Below, piece after piece: positions 54,380 to 62,812 of a stretch of 64,000 nucleotides of DNA. Origin of the DNA: Photorhabdus cinerea (GTDB taxonomy: Bacteria; Pseudomonadota; Gammaproteobacteria; Enterobacterales; Enterobacteriaceae); assembly GCF_011189575.1 (NCBI RefSeq), contig NZ_PUJW01000008.1:1-64000 (forward strand). The letters are read 5' to 3'. The notes under the pieces are model-generated. The model was not told the DNA's origin. It did not search any database and was given only the letters and a program-made list of their open reading frames with translations. Position numbers and translations under genes: made by a program. Positions within the stretch are counted from its first letter, which is position 1, and each line of letters starts with the position of its first letter.

Positions 54380-54700
54380 ATGACTCCAAATCATCTGACA
54401 GATCCGGCACTTTCGCCACAAAATAATGAAGACTGGCAACGCTTTGTGACGTTACTCCAACAGGCTTTTACACAAAATCTACAGCACCCGATTTTACAGT
54501 TATTATTGACACCGGATGAACGAACAGCGCTGGCTACAAGAGTCCGAATTATCCAGGAATTGATGAGTGGGCAAATGAGCCAACGTGAGTTGAAAAATGA
54601 ACTTGGGGTTGGAATTGCGACTATCACACGTGGTTCTAATAGTCTAAAATCTGCACCAAATGATGTGAAAGCTTGGTTAGAAGAGCAATTATTGAAATAA
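54380..54700 (+). CDS. trpR: Trp operon repressor
   Basis: 106 aa, all-helical. Conserved: LLLTPDERTALATRVRIIQE (tryptophan-binding helices) and the helix-turn-helix MSQRELKNELGVGIATITRGSN. With tryptophan bound it represses trp, aroH, mtr and its own gene. It follows slt and precedes the reverse-strand yjjX, as in E. coli. Confidence 0.97.
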   Translation: MTPNHLTDPALSPQNNEDWQRFVTLLQQAFTQNLQHPILQLLLTPDERTALATRVRIIQELMSGQMSQRELKNELGVGIATITRGSNSLKSAPNDVKAWLEEQLLK

Positions 54701-54735
54701 CAGGCCGCCAGCTGCGGCCCATGATGAATGCTTGT

Positions 54736-55266
54736 TTAACGGCCATCCAGTTCTTTATAAATTTCATGATATACAGGTACTAAAGCGAGTATCAGGGCTT
54801 GATGGTATACACTGGTACGAGTCAGGATACCATTGGTGAAAAAGCCAATGGCACCGCCTTTCCACTTGATGTTGTCAATACCTGTAAGATAAGCCATTTC
54901 ATGCCCTAGTTCTCGGCCTTCACGGATACCATTAAGAATTTTTTCTGGTAGCATCAGGCTGGCTGAGCGAGATTCTCCACGAATTTGCTGATACTCTACT
55001 ACCATCCAGGCAAATGTCATATCATCTTCAATACCCGCTTCCACACCAACCCAAAAATCTGCTTCGGGGCGAACCTGTCTGGCAGCCATTACACGCTGAC
55101 GGGCACCAGTACGGGTTTCTGTGTTACCAATGGGTTGTTGTGGGACACTACTGTCTACGTTGATATCTTCAATCCGGTAAGCACCTGGCCCAAAAATATC
55201 ATCAAATGCGAGACTAATAGCCTTAATTTTGGCGGGGTTGGTGGTTGCAGCAATAACGTGATACAT
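54736..55266 (-). CDS. yjjX: Inosine/xanthosine triphosphatase
   Basis: House-cleaning NTPase removing ITP/XTP. Family signatures: AATTNPAKIKAISLAFDDIF, TRTGARQRVMAA, FWVGVEAGIEDD and GGAIGFFTNG. 176 aa, close to E. coli's 170. Its place between trpR and gpmB is conserved. Confidence 0.94.
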   Translation of the reverse strand: MYHVIAATTNPAKIKAISLAFDDIFGPGAYRIEDINVDSSVPQQPIGNTETRTGARQRVMAARQVRPEADFWVGVEAGIEDDMTFAWMVVEYQQIRGESRSASLMLPEKILNGIREGRELGHEMAYLTGIDNIKWKGGAIGFFTNGILTRTSVYHQALILALVPVYHEIYKELDGR

Positions 55267-55320
55267 AATAAATAAGTTATCCTTTGAACTAATATTTACG
55301 CAGTATAACGGAAAATGAAA

Positions 55321-55968
55321 ATGTTACAGGTATATCTTGTTCGCCACGGGGAATCCGAATGGAATGCGGAGCGTCGTATTCAGGGACAATCTGACAGCCC
55401 TTTAACTGAAACAGGCGAATATCAGGCCAGATTAGTGGCGCAAAGAGTAAAGTCTGAAAGTATTACTCATATTATTACCAGTGATCTCGGACGCACACGC
55501 CGTACCGCAGAAATCATTGCTGAGGTTTGTGGTTGTGAAATTATTTTGGAGCCACGTTTACGTGAATTGAATATGGGAGTGCTTGAGCGCAGAAATATTG
55601 ATTCACTAACCTCTGAAGAGGAAATCTGGCGTAAGAAAGTGCTTGATGGTACACCTGGCGGGCGTATCCCTGAAGGCGAATCTATGGATGAATTGGCAGT
55701 GCGCATGAGAGCCGCGCTGGAAAACTGCCGTAATCTGCCTGGTGGCAGTCGCCCGTTATTAGTTAGCCATGGAATTGCTCTGGGATGTTTAGTTGGCACA
55801 ATATTAGGATTACCCGCACATGCTGAACGTCGTCTTCGTTTGCGTAATTGCTCTTTGTCCAGAGTGGATTACCAAAACAGTCCATGGCTGGCATCTGGTT
55901 GGATTGTAGAAACGGCAGGCGATATCACACATTTGGATACGCCTGCACTGGATGAATTACAGCGTTAA
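55321..55968 (+). CDS. gpmB: Phosphoglycerate mutase-like phosphatase
   Basis: Histidine-phosphatase superfamily: VYLVRHGESEWNAERRIQGQ (nucleophile His in RHG), TSDLGRTRRTAEI, PEGES and VSHGIALGCLVG (second His). 215 aa, as in E. coli GpmB/YtjC. ATG 55321 matches the E. coli start; ATG 55315 is two codons upstream. True substrate debated in the family. The end overlaps the convergent rob gene by 12 bases. Confidence 0.94.
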   Translation: MLQVYLVRHGESEWNAERRIQGQSDSPLTETGEYQARLVAQRVKSESITHIITSDLGRTRRTAEIIAEVCGCEIILEPRLRELNMGVLERRNIDSLTSEEEIWRKKVLDGTPGGRIPEGESMDELAVRMRAALENCRNLPGGSRPLLVSHGIALGCLVGTILGLPAHAERRLRLRNCSLSRVDYQNSPWLASGWIVETAGDITHLDTPALDELQR

Positions 55969-56841
55969 CGGTTGGATGGGGATAAGATACTGAAATTCTA
56001 TGATATGATTCCTCGCTTCCTTGTCTCTGTCATTTATATGAGTGGGATAATAACGCTCGATATCGTATCCTTTTCTACGGGTCAGATTCAGTATTGGCAG
56101 GCAAATACCATAGACGGTGAACAGAAAATTCTGTAAGCCTTCTTTGGTGCCATAGTAACTGAATGAGACATACTCCCCAGCCGGTAATGTAACGGGCTGG
56201 CTGCCGACCACATCAAACTGTGCATATTTGGGTTCTACCGCAGTGGTGTAAAATACTGTTTGCTCATCCTCTTTTTCTGGATTGGGAATCGCATGGTGAA
56301 GACCATAAAGCACTGGCGGTAGCACTTCTGCATTTTGCAGATAGTATGTCCAGAAATTGTGGCGCATTTCAGTACAAAAACTTGACCATTGTTCCAGCAT
56401 ATAGGAACAGGACTGCTCTATACCGACCAATTGCAGTTCTTCCAGCGTGATGTATGTTGCTTCAGGAATATGCCTTTTATCCAGTAATATTGGGGGGCAG
56501 ATACCTGTGGCACACCATTCCTCACTGAGTCGATAAAATGCGGGTGTTTTGTTGAACTGCTTTTTAAATGCACGGGTAAAAGTTTGTTGGGAGTCAAACC
56601 GGTATTGCAAAGCAATATCCAGAATAGGGCGACTGGTTAAACGTAAGGCAACGGCTGCCCGTGACAACCTTCTGGCACGGATATAAGAGCCAATAGCTTG
56701 GCCGGTAACGTCCTTAAACATACGTTGCAGGTGCCATTTAGAATAGCCAGCTTTGGCTGCAACATTGTCGAGTGATAATGGTTGATCTAAGTGATTATCT
56801 AGCCAACGTAATAAATCACGAATGATGTTGGTTTGATCCAT
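55957..56841 (-). CDS. rob: Right origin-binding protein Rob (AraC-family regulator)
   Basis: Residues 1-105 are the AraC-type DNA-binding domain, almost identical to E. coli (SLDNVAAKAGYSKWHLQRMF; PILDIALQYRFDSQQTFTRA). The rest is the GyrI-like domain (PPVLYGLHHAIPNPE; YERYYP-like end). Rob activates the mar/sox/rob regulon, including efflux and stress genes, when its C-terminal domain binds bile salts or fatty acids. 294 aa, E. coli 289. Convergent with gpmB. Confidence 0.95.
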   Translation of the reverse strand: MDQTNIIRDLLRWLDNHLDQPLSLDNVAAKAGYSKWHLQRMFKDVTGQAIGSYIRARRLSRAAVALRLTSRPILDIALQYRFDSQQTFTRAFKKQFNKTPAFYRLSEEWCATGICPPILLDKRHIPEATYITLEELQLVGIEQSCSYMLEQWSSFCTEMRHNFWTYYLQNAEVLPPVLYGLHHAIPNPEKEDEQTVFYTTAVEPKYAQFDVVGSQPVTLPAGEYVSFSYYGTKEGLQNFLFTVYGICLPILNLTRRKGYDIERYYPTHINDRDKEARNHIIEFQYLIPIQPLTL

Positions 56842-56964
56842 ACATCTCCTTAGTCATGTAAGACCAGAAAGAATAATATAAGAGCCTATACCACCAGGCT
56901 ATTTTGTTTGCCATTCTGAACAAGTACGTAGGGTGAGCGAGATGAGTCATTCTCGTGTATTACA

Positions 56965-57090
56965 TATACCCGTTATCTTTCAAGTTGCTTCTTTGTTGGC
57001 TGCACTCACTCACCCCAGTCACATAGTTATCTATGCTCCCGGGGATTCGTTCCCTTGCCGTCGCGATGCATCTTAAAATCCATAGGGTAT
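56965..57090. repeat. ERIC/IRU element, copy 4 (full length)
   Basis: TATACCCGTTATC...CATAGGGTAT, about 126 bp, same orientation as 15194-15320 with about a dozen differences. It lies between the divergent rob and creA genes. Confidence 0.92.
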
Positions 57091-57185
57091 GTACGTTCTG
57101 GTTTCCACGTGCTGCCCATGTTCACAATTTATTGACAAGAATAGCATTCAGCAATAACTCTACTGGATATAAGCACTAAGTGTAA

Positions 57186-57218
57186 AACAAGTATCCTATT
57201 TACAATAGGATACTTGTT
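57186..57218. other. Perfect hairpin upstream of creA
   Basis: AACAAGTATCCTATT-TAC-AATAGGATACTTGTT: a 15-bp perfect stem with a 3-base loop, in the rob-creA spacer. No gene ends before it on either strand; on the reverse strand it is followed by TTTT. It could be an operator, a stem in a long creA leader, or the terminator of an unannotated small transcript. Confidence 0.6.
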
Positions 57219-57351
57219 AAGATTATTATTTCACTCATTACTTTGTGAAATTATATTTATATGTAACTATTGTTATCGATAGTATTACCATTCTATCTGG
57301 TATCACTGTGGTGAAGTTTTAGACTGAATTGATTAAGGCATGAGATTATAT

Positions 57352-57837
57352 ATGTTAAAGATCAGAAAGATATTCGTAGCAACCACATTGTTGTTCATAC
57401 CTCTGGCGACTCAGGCTGAAGAGATTGGTTCGGTAGATACTGTTTTTAAATTTATCGGGCCTGATCATAAAATTGTGGTTGAAGCGTTTGATGATCCTGA
57501 TGTGAAAAATGTGACTTGTTATCTAAGTAGGGCAAAAACAGGTGGAATCAAAGGTGGCTTAGGACTTGCGGAAGATACCGCTGATGCGGCTATTTCCTGC
57601 CAACAGGTAGGTCCTATCGAGCTAACAGACAAGATTAAAAAGAGTGGTAAGAAAGGCCAGGTTGTTTTCCAGAAGCGAACTTCATTGGTGTTTAAAAAAC
57701 TCCAGGTTGTCCGTTTCTATGATGCAAACCGTGATGCACTTGTTTATCTGACTTATTCAGACAAAGTAATTGATGGTTCGCCGAAGAACGCACTCAGTGC
57801 TGTGCCAATTATGCCGTGGAAGGTTGCGGAAAATTGA
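57352..57837 (+). CDS. creA: Periplasmic protein CreA
   Basis: A signal peptide (about 1-23, ...PLATQA-EE) is followed by the conserved CreA core (EIGSVDTVFKFIGPDHKIVV; VTCYLSRAKTGGIKGGLGLA; RTSLVFKKLQVVRFYD). 161 aa. Function poorly known. In E. coli creB, creC and creD follow; here they are missing and arcA comes next on the other strand. ATG 57352 gives the best signal peptide; ATG 57340 is in frame. Confidence 0.93.
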   Translation: MLKIRKIFVATTLLFIPLATQAEEIGSVDTVFKFIGPDHKIVVEAFDDPDVKNVTCYLSRAKTGGIKGGLGLAEDTADAAISCQQVGPIELTDKIKKSGKKGQVVFQKRTSLVFKKLQVVRFYDANRDALVYLTYSDKVIDGSPKNALSAVPIMPWKVAEN

Positions 57838-57843
57838 GAGAAT

Positions 57844-57875
57844 AGGATGGGGTTTCTACAAAGACATCCCATCCT
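57844..57875. terminator. Bidirectional terminator between creA and arcA
   Basis: AGGATGGG and CCCATCCT pair over a ~16-base loop between convergent genes. Confidence 0.75.
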
Positions 57876-57890
57876 GTCATTTAATTCAAA

Positions 57891-58607
57891 TCACGCTTCC
57901 AAATCACCACAGAAACGATAACCCTCACCATGAATAGTGGCAATGATCTCCATAGTATCTGGGGTAGATTCGAAATGCTTACGGATACGACGAATTGTCA
58001 CATCAACAGTACGATCATGGGGCTTCAGTTCACGGCCTGTCATTTTTTTCAGCAAGTCTGCGCGAGTCTGGATTTTGCCCGGATTTTCACAGAAATGAAG
58101 CATGGCGCGGAACTCACTACGTGGCAATTTATATTGTTCACCAGCAGGGCTGATCAGAGAGCGGCTATTGATATCTAATTCCCAACCATTGAATTTGTAG
58201 CTTTCAACCTGGCGGCGTTCTTCGCTGACGTTACTCAGATTCATGGTGCGAGAAAGCAGGTTACGGGCGCGAATGGTCAGTTCACGTGGGTTAAATGGTT
58301 TGGTGATATAATCATCTGCCCCAATTTCCAACCCAAGGATCTTGTCCACTTCATTATCACGGCCGGTCAGGAACATCAAAGCAACGTTCGCTTGTTCACG
58401 CAATTCGCGGGCAAGTAACAAGCCATTTTTGCCTGGAAGATTGATATCCATAATCACCAGGTTAATGTCGTTGTCTGACAGAATATGATGCATTTCTGAA
58501 CCATCGGTGGCTTCATAAACAACATACCCTTCAGCCTCGAAAATGCTTTTCAGGGTGTTGCGAGTGACAATTTCGTCTTCAACAATCAAAATGTGCGGGG
58601 TTTGCAT
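57891..58607 (-). CDS. arcA: Aerobic respiration control response regulator
   Basis: Receiver domain with phospho-acceptor D54 (LVIMDINLPGK), T and K sites (MFLTGRD; YITKPFNPREL), then an OmpR-type winged helix (about 135-238, ending FCGDLEA). Nearly identical to E. coli, 238 aa. With ArcB it represses aerobic metabolism genes when oxygen is low. Convergent with creA; an FNR-like site lies upstream. Confidence 0.97.
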   Translation of the reverse strand: MQTPHILIVEDEIVTRNTLKSIFEAEGYVVYEATDGSEMHHILSDNDINLVIMDINLPGKNGLLLARELREQANVALMFLTGRDNEVDKILGLEIGADDYITKPFNPRELTIRARNLLSRTMNLSNVSEERRQVESYKFNGWELDINSRSLISPAGEQYKLPRSEFRAMLHFCENPGKIQTRADLLKKMTGRELKPHDRTVDVTIRRIRKHFESTPDTMEIIATIHGEGYRFCGDLEA

Positions 58608-59265
58608 GGTTGCTACCTAAAATCGCTTAAAAATAAAATCAGAATGACTCAAACTACTCTTATCTCAGGATATTTACTGGTTATTGTTTGTCATCACTGA
58701 AATTATAGCTTAAGTCAGTAATAACATTTATTGATATGTTTTACACTGAAAGTAAAAGTTGTTTTTCCTTTGGTGGGCATGTACCCGAAAAAACTGGTTA
58801 AACAGTGTTATGTTAGTCTATTAACAGCAATATAACAGCTTGCAATGCATTTACCATCTAAAAAAACTACCTTTTATTGACGTACATCAAAATTGATTGT
58901 AGCACGTTAATATTATTTATATTTGTTATTTTATACTTTGTATTATGCAGGAAAATGAAAAATTTCTGTTAACACACAAAATACTTTTGTATAAAAAACA
59001 GTCTTCCTTGTGCTTGCCGGTGAACAAAAATACCTGATTTTTATTAAAAGACAAAACATATTGTTAATTTTGTTAAAAATAGGGTTAACAACTGAAAGAA
59101 GGCATTAAATTGGATATATTTGTTTGCATTGGTGACTATAGAATAAATTATTTCAATGCAAGAAATATCGAAAATATAAGGTTGTCTAAAGAAAATGTTT
59201 GACTTTGCGCACAGATTCCTTTAACCAATATAGGGTCGAACTTATTAAATGACAGACAGGAACTT
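58608..59265. promoter_or_regulatory. arcA upstream region with FNR-like site
   Basis: About 650 bases between divergent arcA and the thr operon, very AT-rich. TTGAC-GTAC-ATCAA (58877-58890) is a near-consensus FNR site about 270 bases upstream of arcA; E. coli arcA is activated by FNR from a long upstream region. The thr promoter must lie just before 59266. E. coli genes yjjY and yjtD are not found here. Confidence 0.55.
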
Positions 59266-59334
59266 ATGCAAACAATCAGCCTGAAAACCACAATTATTAC
59301 TACCACCGGAACTACAAGTTGCGGGGCGGGCTGA
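59266..59334 (+). CDS. thrL: thr operon leader peptide
   Basis: 22 codons: MQTISLKTTIITTTGTTSCGAG, with eight Thr and three Ile among them (written here in full as it is one short peptide of the operon: MQTISLKTT, then IITTTGTTSCGAG). ACAGG precedes the ATG. Stalling at Thr/Ile codons when charged tRNAs are scarce prevents the attenuator hairpin at 59360 from forming, as in E. coli. Confidence 0.93.
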   Translation: MQTISLKTTIITTTGTTSCGAG

Positions 59335-59359
59335 CGCATACACAAAACAGATAAAAAAG

Positions 59360-59391
59360 CCCGCATCTAAATCAGATGCGGGTTTTTTTTT
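59360..59391 (+). terminator. thr operon attenuator
   Basis: CCCGCATCT-AAATC-AGATGCGGG followed by nine T's: a 9-bp perfect stem and strong T-run, 25 bases after the leader peptide stop and 20 bases before thrA. Confidence 0.95.
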
Positions 59392-59411
59392 GGCGCTGAA
59401 TCAGGAGAAAA

Positions 59412-61877
59412 ATGTCAATGCTAGTGCTTAAATTTGGAGGGACTTCGGTCGCTAACTGCCAGCGTGTGCTGAGTGTCGCTGATATCGTTGAGAAAAAGCT
59501 TTCTCAAGGAGGGGTTGCGTTAGTGCTTTCTGCCCCGGCAAAAATGACTAATCATTTAGTCGCAATGATCGAAAAAACTGTGGCTGGGCAAGACGTTATT
59601 ACCCATATGCACGATGCTGAACAGATCTTTGCTGATTTATTGCAGGGGCTAGTACAGGCGCAACCCGGTTTTGATTATGAACGGTTAAAAATGATGGTTG
59701 AGCAAGAATTTGCTCAATTAAAACAGGTTTTGCATGGTATCTCATTATTGGGCCAGTGCCCGGATAGTATTAACGCTTCTCTGATTTGCCGTGGTGAAAA
59801 ACTCTCTATCGCCATCATGGCATCTGTATTACAGGCGCGTGGTCATAAGGTCACAGTGATTAATCCGGTAAAAAATCTGTTGGCACAAGGCCATTATCTT
59901 GAATCTACGGTAGATATTAGTGAGTCTACAACGCGCATTTCTTCTCTGAATATTCCTGATGATCATATTGTCCTTATGGCGGGTTTTACCGCCGGGAATG
60001 GTAAAGGAGAGTTGGTTGTCTTAGGACGTAATGGTTCTGATTATTCTGCCGCTGTTTTGGCGGCTTGTTTGCGTGCTGAATGTTGTGAAATCTGGACTGA
60101 TGTCGATGGTGTCTATACCTGTGACCCAAGAATTGTGCCAGATGCACGTTTATTAAAAGGAATGTCCTATCAGGAAGCAATGGAACTCTCTTATTTTGGG
60201 GCTAAAGTGCTCCATCCGCGGACTATTGCTCCGATTGCTCAATTTCAGATTCCTTGTTTGATTAAAAATACAGCCAATCCTGATGCGCCGGGAACACTTA
60301 TCGGTGATGGGCAGAAAGATGAAAGTACACCAGTGAAAGGTATTACCAACCTCAGCAATATGGCCATGATTAACGTATCAGGTCCCGGAATGAAGGGTAT
60401 GGTTGGTATGGCCGCACGAGTATTTGCGGTTATGTCTCGCAAAGGGATTTCTGTTGTGTTAATCACTCAATCATCTTCAGAATACAGCATCAGTTTCTGT
60501 GTGCCTCAACGTGAACTGGAACGTGCACGTCAGGCATTGAGTGAAGAATTCTATCTAGAACTGAAAGATGGTGTACTTGATCCTTTGGATGTGATGGAAA
60601 ATCTCTCTATCATCTCGGTTGTGGGTGATGGTATGCGTACTCTGCGCGGCATTTCTGCCCGTTTTTTCTCGGCTCTTGCTCGTGGTAACATCAATATTGT
60701 CGCCATTGCACAAGGGTCTTCTGAACGTTCTATCTCGGCGGTTATCGACAATGAAGCTGCTACTACCGCAGTTCGTCTATGCCATCAGATGTTATTTAAC
60801 ACTGATCAGGTGATCGAGGTTTTTGTTGTCGGCGTCGGTGGTGTTGGTAGCGCTTTAATTGAGCAGATCCGTCGCCAGCAAGCATGGTTAAAACAAAAAC
60901 ACATTGATTTACGGGTATGTGGTATCGCTAATTCACGAGCTATGCTGACGGATATGAGAGGTATTTGTCTCGATAATTGGCAGCAATGTTTGTCAGAAGC
61001 TGAAGAGCCATTTAGCCTGAGTCGTCTGATCCGCCTAGAGAAAGAGTATCATTTGCTTAATCCGGTGATAGTGGATTGTACCTCTAATCAGCAAATTGCA
61101 GATCAGTATGCTAGCTTCCTGAGTGATGGGTTTAATGTAGTAACGCCGAATAAGAAAGCTAACACTGCATCAATGGCTTATTACCATCAGATCCGTAAAG
61201 CAGCAGAAAAATCCAAACGTAAATTCTTGTATGACACCAATGTGGGAGCGGGTCTACCTGTTATTGAAAACTTACAGAATTTGCTGAATGCGGGTGATGA
61301 GTTGGTTCAGTTTAATGGCATTCTTTCCGGCTCTCTTTCCTTTATTTTCGGTATGTTGGATGAAGGGATATTATTATCTCAGGCAACTTTACTGGCGAAA
61401 GAGAAAGGTTATACCGAGCCAGATCCTCGTGATGATCTCTCTGGTATGGATGTTGCCCGTAAGCTGTTAATCCTCGCACGTGAGTCAGGTTGTGAGCTGG
61501 AATTAGATGATATTGATGTGGAGCCAGTGCTACCTGCTTCCTTTGATGATAGCGGCAACGTGGAGACTTTCCTTGAACGTTTATCCTCGCTTGATCAGGT
61601 TTTCAACCAGCGTGTAGCAGAAGCGAAAGCTCACGGGAAAGTGTTACGTTATATTGGCATGATTGAGAATGGTCGTTGCAGAGTGAAAATTGTGGCTGTA
61701 GATGGCAATGACCCGCTTTATAAAGTTAAAAATGGCGAAAATGCGCTGGCATTCTACACTCGTTACTATCAGCCGATACCGTTGGTACTGCGTGGTTACG
61801 GAGCCGGTAATGATGTCACAGCCGCCGGTGTTTTTGCCGATATGCTGCGTACTTTATCCTGGAAACAGGGAGTTTAA
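59412..61877 (+). CDS. thrA: Bifunctional aspartokinase I/homoserine dehydrogenase I
   Basis: N-terminal aspartokinase (VLKFGGTSVANCQ; GRNGSDYSAAVLAA), two central ACT repeats (about 315-460, threonine feedback site, e.g. VLITQSSSEYSISFCVP) and C-terminal homoserine dehydrogenase (GVGGVGSALIEQI NAD(P) site; TPNKKAN; DTNVGAGLPVI). 821 aa, E. coli 820. ATG 59412 (AGGAG at 59403); ATG 59418 also fits the E. coli start. First enzyme gene of thrABC. Confidence 0.97.
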   Translation: MSMLVLKFGGTSVANCQRVLSVADIVEKKLSQGGVALVLSAPAKMTNHLVAMIEKTVAGQDVITHMHDAEQIFADLLQGLVQAQPGFDYERLKMMVEQEFAQLKQVLHGISLLGQCPDSINASLICRGEKLSIAIMASVLQARGHKVTVINPVKNLLAQGHYLESTVDISESTTRISSLNIPDDHIVLMAGFTAGNGKGELVVLGRNGSDYSAAVLAACLRAECCEIWTDVDGVYTCDPRIVPDARLLKGMSYQEAMELSYFGAKVLHPRTIAPIAQFQIPCLIKNTANPDAPGTLIGDGQKDESTPVKGITNLSNMAMINVSGPGMKGMVGMAARVFAVMSRKGISVVLITQSSSEYSISFCVPQRELERARQALSEEFYLELKDGVLDPLDVMENLSIISVVGDGMRTLRGISARFFSALARGNINIVAIAQGSSERSISAVIDNEAATTAVRLCHQMLFNTDQVIEVFVVGVGGVGSALIEQIRRQQAWLKQKHIDLRVCGIANSRAMLTDMRGICLDNWQQCLSEAEEPFSLSRLIRLEKEYHLLNPVIVDCTSNQQIADQYASFLSDGFNVVTPNKKANTASMAYYHQIRKAAEKSKRKFLYDTNVGAGLPVIENLQNLLNAGDELVQFNGILSGSLSFIFGMLDEGILLSQATLLAKEKGYTEPDPRDDLSGMDVARKLLILARESGCELELDDIDVEPVLPASFDDSGNVETFLERLSSLDQVFNQRVAEAKAHGKVLRYIGMIENGRCRVKIVAVDGNDPLYKVKNGENALAFYTRYYQPIPLVLRGYGAGNDVTAAGVFADMLRTLSWKQGV

Positions 61878-61879
61878 TT

Positions 61880-62809
61880 GTGATTAAAGTCTATGCTCCC
61901 GCATCTATTGGGAATGTCAGTGTTGGGTTTGATGTACTGGGAGCCGCAGTTTCTCCAGTTGATGGGACTTTGTTAGGTGACTGTGTTGCTGTTCGTGCGG
62001 CGGATAGTTTCAGTTTGCGTAATGAAGGACGATTTGTGGGGAAGCTACCTGAGAAACAGGAGTACAACATCGTTTATCAATGTTGGCAGTTATTCTGCCA
62101 GCGTTTAGGTAAACAATTACCTGTGGAGATGACGCTAGAAAAAAATATGCCAATTGGTTCTGGTCTTGGTTCCAGCGCTTGTTCTGTTGTGGCTGGTTTA
62201 ATGGCACTCAATGAATTTACGGGATGTCCGTTCAGCGAAGGTCAATTACTGGAAATGATGGGCGAGTTGGAAGGGCGTATTTCAGGCAGCATCCACTATG
62301 ATAACGTCGCGCCATGTTACCTTGGCGGTTTGCAACTGATTATGGAACAAGGGGATATTATCTGTCAGTCAGTGCCTTCATTTGATGAATGGCTCTGGGT
62401 GATGGCTTATCCGGGCATTAAAGTTTCTACCGCAGAAGCCAGAGCAATTTTACCTGCTAAGTATTCGAAGCGGGATGTTATCGACCATGGGCGTTTTCTT
62501 GCTGGCTTTATTCATGCTTGTCATACACGGCAACCTGAGCTGGCCGCCAAATTGATGAAAGATGTTGTTGCTGAGCCATACCGCAGACAACTGTTACCAG
62601 GTTTTACTAACGCTCGTGAAGCAGCAAAAGAGATAGGCGCATTGGCCTGTGGTATTTCTGGTTCCGGCCCGACGTTGTTTTCTATTTGTAACGATATGGC
62701 TACCGCAGAGAAAATGGCTGAGTGGCTGCAACAGCATTATGTTCAGAATGATGAAGGTTTTGTACACATTTGCCGTCTGGATCTCGCAGGCGCTCGACAG
62801 ATAGGGTAA
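61880..62809 (+). CDS. thrB: Homoserine kinase
   Basis: GHMP kinase: VYAPASIGNVSVGFDVLGAA at the N-terminus, the ATP loop MPIGSGLGSSACS and the C-terminal GISGSGPTLFSI. 309 aa, E. coli 310. Starts with GTG 61880, two bases after the thrA stop, so translation is coupled. Confidence 0.97.
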   Translation: MIKVYAPASIGNVSVGFDVLGAAVSPVDGTLLGDCVAVRAADSFSLRNEGRFVGKLPEKQEYNIVYQCWQLFCQRLGKQLPVEMTLEKNMPIGSGLGSSACSVVAGLMALNEFTGCPFSEGQLLEMMGELEGRISGSIHYDNVAPCYLGGLQLIMEQGDIICQSVPSFDEWLWVMAYPGIKVSTAEARAILPAKYSKRDVIDHGRFLAGFIHACHTRQPELAAKLMKDVVAEPYRRQLLPGFTNAREAAKEIGALACGISGSGPTLFSICNDMATAEKMAEWLQQHYVQNDEGFVHICRLDLAGARQIG

Positions 62810-62812
62810 CTA

